A stretch of DNA of 10,049 nt from an uncultured Gemmatimonadota bacterium (GTDB taxonomy: Bacteria > Gemmatimonadota > Gemmatimonadetes > Gemmatimonadales > GWC2-71-9). Of the stretch, positions 7,060 through 10,049 are shown one piece after another; the first letter of the stretch is position 1; every line of letters starts with the position of its first letter. The position numbers and the translations under genes are program-made. Below the pieces are notes generated by a model, which was given only the letters and a program-made list of their open reading frames with translations, made no database searches and had not been told where the DNA came from. The DNA lies in NCBI GenBank assembly GCA_946480845.1, contig CAMLLJ010000100.1:1-10049 (forward strand), written 5' to 3'.

Positions 7060-8109
7060 GTGTCCCAACCGCTCTCCCGCCGCACCTTCCTCGGCGCCGC
7101 GGGCTCCGTTGCTGCGGCGGCGGCCCTGCCGCGAAGCGCCGCGGCGGCGCCCGTCACCGGCGCCCCGGCCGTCATCCTCCGTGGCGAGAGCCGCTTTGCC
7201 GCGGTCGCCTCGGCCAACGGCATCCGCGGCGTGTCCCGGGCATTCGAGCTGGTGTCGTCGGGCACCGACACGCTCGATGCGGCGGTCGAGGGCGTGAAGA
7301 TCCAGGAGCTGGACCCCGCGGACAATTCCGTGGGCTACGGCGGGCTGCCCAACGAAGACGGCGTGGTCCAGCTCGACGCGTCGTGCATGCACGGGCCGAC
7401 GCGGCGGGCCGGCGCGGTCGCGGCGCTCGAGGGCATCAAGACGCCGAGCGAGGTGGCCCGGCTGGTGCTCCGGTACACCAACCACATCCTGCTGGTCGGG
7501 GCCGGAGCGAAGCGGTTCGCGTTGTCCTACGGGTTCAGGGAAGAGGACCTCCTCACGCCCGAGTCACGCGACCTCTGGCTCCGCTGGCGCGCCAACCGCG
7601 GCCGCGAGGATGACTGGCTCGACGTGCCCGAGGGGGAGAAGATGGCCCGCGTCACCGGGACGATCAACATGAACGTCGTCAACACGAAGGGCGACATCTC
7701 GTCGGTCACCACCACCAGCGGGCTCGCCTGGAAGATCCCCGGCCGCGCCGGCGACTCGCCGATCGTGGGGGCCGGGCAGTACACCGACAACGCGGTCGGC
7801 GCCGCCGGGTCCACCGGCCGCGGCGAATCGAACATCATGGTCTGCGGCGGGTTCCTGACGGTCGAGCACATGCGGCGCGGCATGAAGCCGACCGATGCGT
7901 GCATGGAGACGCTGAAGCGGGTGGTCGCCCTGACGCCGCCCCGGCTGCTCGACCCCCGGGGCCAGCCGACGTTCGGGCTGCAGTTCTACGCGGTGAACAA
8001 GGCGGGCGACTTCGGCGCCGCGTCGCTGTTCCCCGCCACCTATGCCGCGCACGACGGCCGGGACGCCGCCGTCCGCGACACCGCGTTCCTTTATCAGAGG
8101 TCCTCGTGA
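7060..8109 (+). CDS. Tat-exported N4-(beta-N-acetylglucosaminyl)-L-asparaginase (glycosylasparaginase), Ntn hydrolase
   Basis: The 349-aa precursor begins with a twin-arginine signal (SRRTFLG, residues 6-12), a hydrophobic Ala-rich stretch and a likely cleavage after SAAAA near residue 30. It should therefore be exported folded to the periplasm. The Ntn-hydrolase core is clear: VGYGGLPNEDG (91-101), the autocleavage segment VTGTINM with T201 as predicted new N-terminal nucleophile, and VTTTSGLAWKIPGRAGDSPIVGAG (216-239), followed by GAAGSTGRGE (247-256). The family self-cleaves before this Thr into alpha and beta chains and hydrolyses the GlcNAc-Asn bond of glycoasparagine; some members act on beta-aspartyl peptides or asparagine, so the true substrate is uncertain. 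Length is normal for the family. Its stop overlaps the next start (GTGA, 8106-8109), suggesting coupled translation with the outer-membrane barrel gene. Confidence 0.93.
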   Translation: MSQPLSRRTFLGAAGSVAAAAALPRSAAAAPVTGAPAVILRGESRFAAVASANGIRGVSRAFELVSSGTDTLDAAVEGVKIQELDPADNSVGYGGLPNEDGVVQLDASCMHGPTRRAGAVAALEGIKTPSEVARLVLRYTNHILLVGAGAKRFALSYGFREEDLLTPESRDLWLRWRANRGREDDWLDVPEGEKMARVTGTINMNVVNTKGDISSVTTTSGLAWKIPGRAGDSPIVGAGQYTDNAVGAAGSTGRGESNIMVCGGFLTVEHMRRGMKPTDACMETLKRVVALTPPRLLDPRGQPTFGLQFYAVNKAGDFGAASLFPATYAAHDGRDAAVRDTAFLYQRSS

Positions 8110-9296
8110 CCGTTCGCCTGCTGCCCGCGCTCGGCCTGCTTGCCGCGGTGGCGCTCGCCCCGCCACCGCTCGCAGCGCAGGACCCCGTCGTCACGCCCCC
8201 GCCCGAGGTGGCTGCGGACTCGCTGCCGCCGTCGGGCTACCCATGGCTGCTCAGCTACTTCCCGTATGTTTCGGGAGGAGTCGGCGGCGGGCCGGTGGCG
8301 CTCATGCGAGTGCGCTACTTCCAGCCCGCGCCCTACTCCGAGCGGCAGACCTTCCGGGCGGAGGGGAGCGCGGAGGCGGGCATCGGGTTCCACGGGAGCC
8401 GGCTCCTCGAGCTGCGCTATCGGGCCCCCCTGCTCAGCACGTCGCTGCGGCTCGCGCTCTTCCTCGGCGCGCGCCGGAACACGCGGGAGAATTTCTTCGG
8501 CCTCGGCAACGGCACGGTCAACGAGGCGGAGGCGATCGAGATCGACGAGTTCGCCTACCGGATGCACCGCACGCAGTACGACGCGAGCGCCGAAGTGACC
8601 CGCCGCATCAAGGGGCCGTTCAAGGTCGCCCTGCTCGGCGCCTTCCAGCAGGACCGCTTCTACCAGCTTTCGCCCGGGTCGGCCTTCACCGCCACCCTGG
8701 GCGCCGCCGAGCTGATCGAGGACGACGTCTTCGGCCGCGTGGCCCTGGTCTTCGACTCTCGCGACAACGAGTTCGACCCCACGAGCGGGCTGCTCCTGGA
8801 AGGCGGCGTGCAGCAGGCGAGTGGCGGTGACGGCTACACGCGGGTTTACGGGATCGGCCGCGCCTATCGCCGTATCGGGCCGTCCCAGATCGCGGTGCGC
8901 CTTGGCGCGTCGCAGCTCTACGGCTCGCCGACGCTGGCGTCGCGCTTCGACATCCCGGCCTGGGAGCGCCCGCTTTCCACCTACGGCGGGAGCAGCACCA
9001 ACCGCGGCCTCAAGGGCGGCCGCTTCACCGGGAGCGGCGTGCTCTTCGGCAACCTCGAGCTGCGCCGCGAGATTCTGACCTCGCGCAACGCGCTCTCGGC
9101 GTCGGTCGTCGGCTTCCTGGATGTGGGCAGGGTCTTCGAGGGCGACGAGCGGGTGGCCATCACGACCGATGACCTGCGAGCCAGCCCCGGACTGGGCCTC
9201 GCCGTGGGAATCCTGCGCTCGACGACCGTGCTGGTCACGGCCGCGCACGGGACGGACGGGATGCGGTATGCGGTGTCGGGAGGGTGGGCGTATTGA
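8106..9296 (+). CDS. Omp85-type (BamA/TamA-like) outer-membrane beta-barrel without visible POTRA domains
   Basis: The GTG at 8106 overlaps the asparaginase stop and starts a Sec signal peptide (basic R4, hydrophobic core, LAA before QD, cleavage near residue 24). The mature protein is about 372 aa. A Pro-rich linker (25-50) leads into SGYPWLLSYFPYVSGGVGGGP, then alternating beta strands to the end. VFGRVALVFDSRDNEFDPTSGLLLEGG is a typical surface-antigen (D15/Omp85) strand motif. STNRGLKGGRFTGSG (about 298-312) occupies the place of the Omp85 loop-6 RG(F/Y) motif, but with Leu as third residue. The last strand ends in aromatic WAY, fitting a BAM recognition signal. Typical BamA/TamA proteins carry N-terminal POTRA domains; the linker here is too short for one. 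The role is unknown: export, insertion or a passive barrel. Coupling to the asparaginase suggests joint expression. Confidence 0.88.
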   Translation: MTVRLLPALGLLAAVALAPPPLAAQDPVVTPPPEVAADSLPPSGYPWLLSYFPYVSGGVGGGPVALMRVRYFQPAPYSERQTFRAEGSAEAGIGFHGSRLLELRYRAPLLSTSLRLALFLGARRNTRENFFGLGNGTVNEAEAIEIDEFAYRMHRTQYDASAEVTRRIKGPFKVALLGAFQQDRFYQLSPGSAFTATLGAAELIEDDVFGRVALVFDSRDNEFDPTSGLLLEGGVQQASGGDGYTRVYGIGRAYRRIGPSQIAVRLGASQLYGSPTLASRFDIPAWERPLSTYGGSSTNRGLKGGRFTGSGVLFGNLELRREILTSRNALSASVVGFLDVGRVFEGDERVAITTDDLRASPGLGLAVGILRSTTVLVTAAHGTDGMRYAVSGGWAY

Positions 9297-9305
9297 GGAA
9301 ACAGA

Positions 9306-9377
9306 TCAGGGGTCAGGGGTCAGGGATTTGCGCCCATCGCCTCGGCGCGCCCTTGATGCCTGACCCCCAACCCCTGA
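9306..9377. repeat. Imperfect inverted repeat of TCAGGGG units between convergent genes
   Basis: Left arm 9306-9324 is built of three TCAGG(GG) units with a 7-base period. Right arm 9359-9377 is its near reverse complement: 17 of 19 positions pair, with a 34-base loop. It sits right after the barrel gene stop (9296) and before the minus-strand stop (9414), so it could act as a two-way transcription barrier. It has no U-run, so it is not a standard intrinsic terminator. It looks like a dispersed intergenic repeat. Confidence 0.7.
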
Positions 9378-9428
9378 ACCCTGTCCCCTAACCCCTAAGC
9401 CCTGACCTCTGACTCACCCCCTGCCCCC
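9364..9428 (-). repeat. G-run array (C-runs on plus strand) with G-quadruplex potential
   Basis: Six runs of three to five C (9364-9368, 9371-9374, 9379-9381, 9385-9388, 9392-9395, 9400-9402) are separated by only 2-4 bases; two further C5 runs lie at 9417-9421 and 9424-9428. On the minus strand this reads like GGGGTTAGGGG units and satisfies the usual four-run quadruplex pattern several times. The array extends into the last codons of the saccharopine dehydrogenase-family gene. Confidence 0.6.
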
Positions 9429-10049
9429 AACCTCCTCCACCGCCACCCCCCGCTTCGCCAGCTCCTCCACGTACGGGCCGAACGGCATCGACTCGTCCGG
9501 CGTAAGGACGCCCTTCTTCGTGACCCGGCCATCGGCCTGCATCTGGCCGGTGATCGAGAGCGAGTAGCCCGTCGTCCGCATCATCGCGCTGATGCCGCGC
9601 TTCGTGTCGTAGTAGTCGAGCAGCTGGAAGACGACGCGGACCGGCTTGCCGTCCTTCGTGCCGGTGACCTCGACGCGGAGCGCCACCAGGTCCTTCCCCT
9701 TCGGCCGGTGCAGCATCGGCTGGACCGCGGCGATGAAGACGTCGCGCGGGACCACGCGCTGGCCCTTCACCGTGATCGGGTCGTTGCCGATGAGCCCGAG
9801 CTCCCGGATCGGCCGCATGATGGCGACGTGCCCCGGATAGCGCAGCGTCTTGTATTCCATCACGTCGATCTTCCCCTCCCACGCGAACGGCATGGTGCTG
9901 ATGCCGCCGCCGGTGTGGAACGCCTCGAGCGTCCCCACCGGTGCGGGGAACTCCACCGACTCGAGCTCGCTCAGCGCATCCACCTGCGTCGGCTTCCCGC
10001 CGCGCAGCACCCACGACGGCGTGGTGTAATAGTCGAGCGCGCCCTCGAG
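9414..10049 (-). CDS. Saccharopine dehydrogenase / lysine 6-dehydrogenase family, C-terminal part (5' end outside window)
   Basis: The frame is open to the window edge, so the 211 visible residues are the C-terminal part; the N-terminal NAD(P)-binding fold is outside. Visible family motifs are LDYYTTPSWVLRGGKP at the start, then FHTGGGISTMPF, MEYKTLRYPGH and a beta-rich region ending LLDYYDTKRGISAMMRTTGYS. These match the catalytic/dimerisation domain of saccharopine dehydrogenase-like enzymes. Family members oxidise saccharopine or L-lysine at the epsilon carbon, or make carboxynorspermidine; the YKTLRYPGH motif favours the saccharopine/lysine group, but the substrate is not certain. The GTG at 10010 is not the true start because coding sequence continues upstream of it. 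The C-terminus (EEVGGRG) is encoded by the flanking G-run array, so the end may have been altered by repeat growth. It is convergent with the barrel gene and probably cytoplasmic. Confidence 0.88.
   Translation of the reverse strand, partial: LEGALDYYTTPSWVLRGGKPTQVDALSELESVEFPAPVGTLEAFHTGGGISTMPFAWEGKIDVMEYKTLRYPGHVAIMRPIRELGLIGNDPITVKGQRVVPRDVFIAAVQPMLHRPKGKDLVALRVEVTGTKDGKPVRVVFQLLDYYDTKRGISAMMRTTGYSLSITGQMQADGRVTKKGVLTPDESMPFGPYVEELAKRGVAVEEVGGRG

Overview
The window is very GC-rich, with strong third-position GC bias, short gaps and repeated four-base GTGA gene overlaps. Gene content (a DUF4175-type protein followed by a membrane-anchored partner, a Tat-exported glycosylasparaginase, an Omp85-type barrel and signal peptides ending in AQD) points to a didermic bacterium. 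Gemmatimonadota is my best guess, from family resemblance only. No mobile element, CRISPR array, rRNA or tRNA was seen.

Layout. (1) Bases 1-3382, plus strand: the 3' part of a large DUF4175-like envelope protein, overlapped by GTGA with a three-helix membrane protein that has a glutamine-amidotransferase-like segment. This pair closes an operon that ends in a clean intrinsic terminator (3415-3444). (2) 3445-3625: a convergent gap with one imperfect hairpin and no convincing gene. (3) 3626-6922, minus strand, read right to left: a two-helix TPR-like membrane protein, a class V (alanine-glyoxylate type) aminotransferase, and a FAD oxidoreductase with a C-terminal Rieske [2Fe-2S] domain. (4) 6923-7059: a divergent intergenic region with a candidate plus-strand promoter and a strong AGGAGG. 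(5) 7060-9296, plus strand: a Tat-exported N4-(beta-N-acetylglucosaminyl)-L-asparaginase, overlapped by GTGA with a POTRA-less Omp85-type outer-membrane barrel. (6) 9297-9413: a convergent gap filled by a G/C-run palindrome with G-quadruplex potential. (7) 9414 to the end, minus strand: the C-terminal part of a saccharopine dehydrogenase/lysine 6-dehydrogenase family enzyme.

The best anomaly is in the TPR gene. It ends at a TAG at 6386-6388, but the same frame continues for 26 codons with coding-like composition and TPR-like sequence. That extension stops at a TGA that overlaps the GTG start of the aminotransferase. All seven other genes in the window end in TGA. The TAG therefore looks like a nonsense change, a sequencing error or, less likely, a recoded codon in a gene whose original end was translationally coupled to the aminotransferase. 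The second point of interest is the coupled exported asparaginase and Omp85 barrel. I found no clear evidence of a wholly new system; the rest looks like ordinary chromosomal metabolism and envelope genes.
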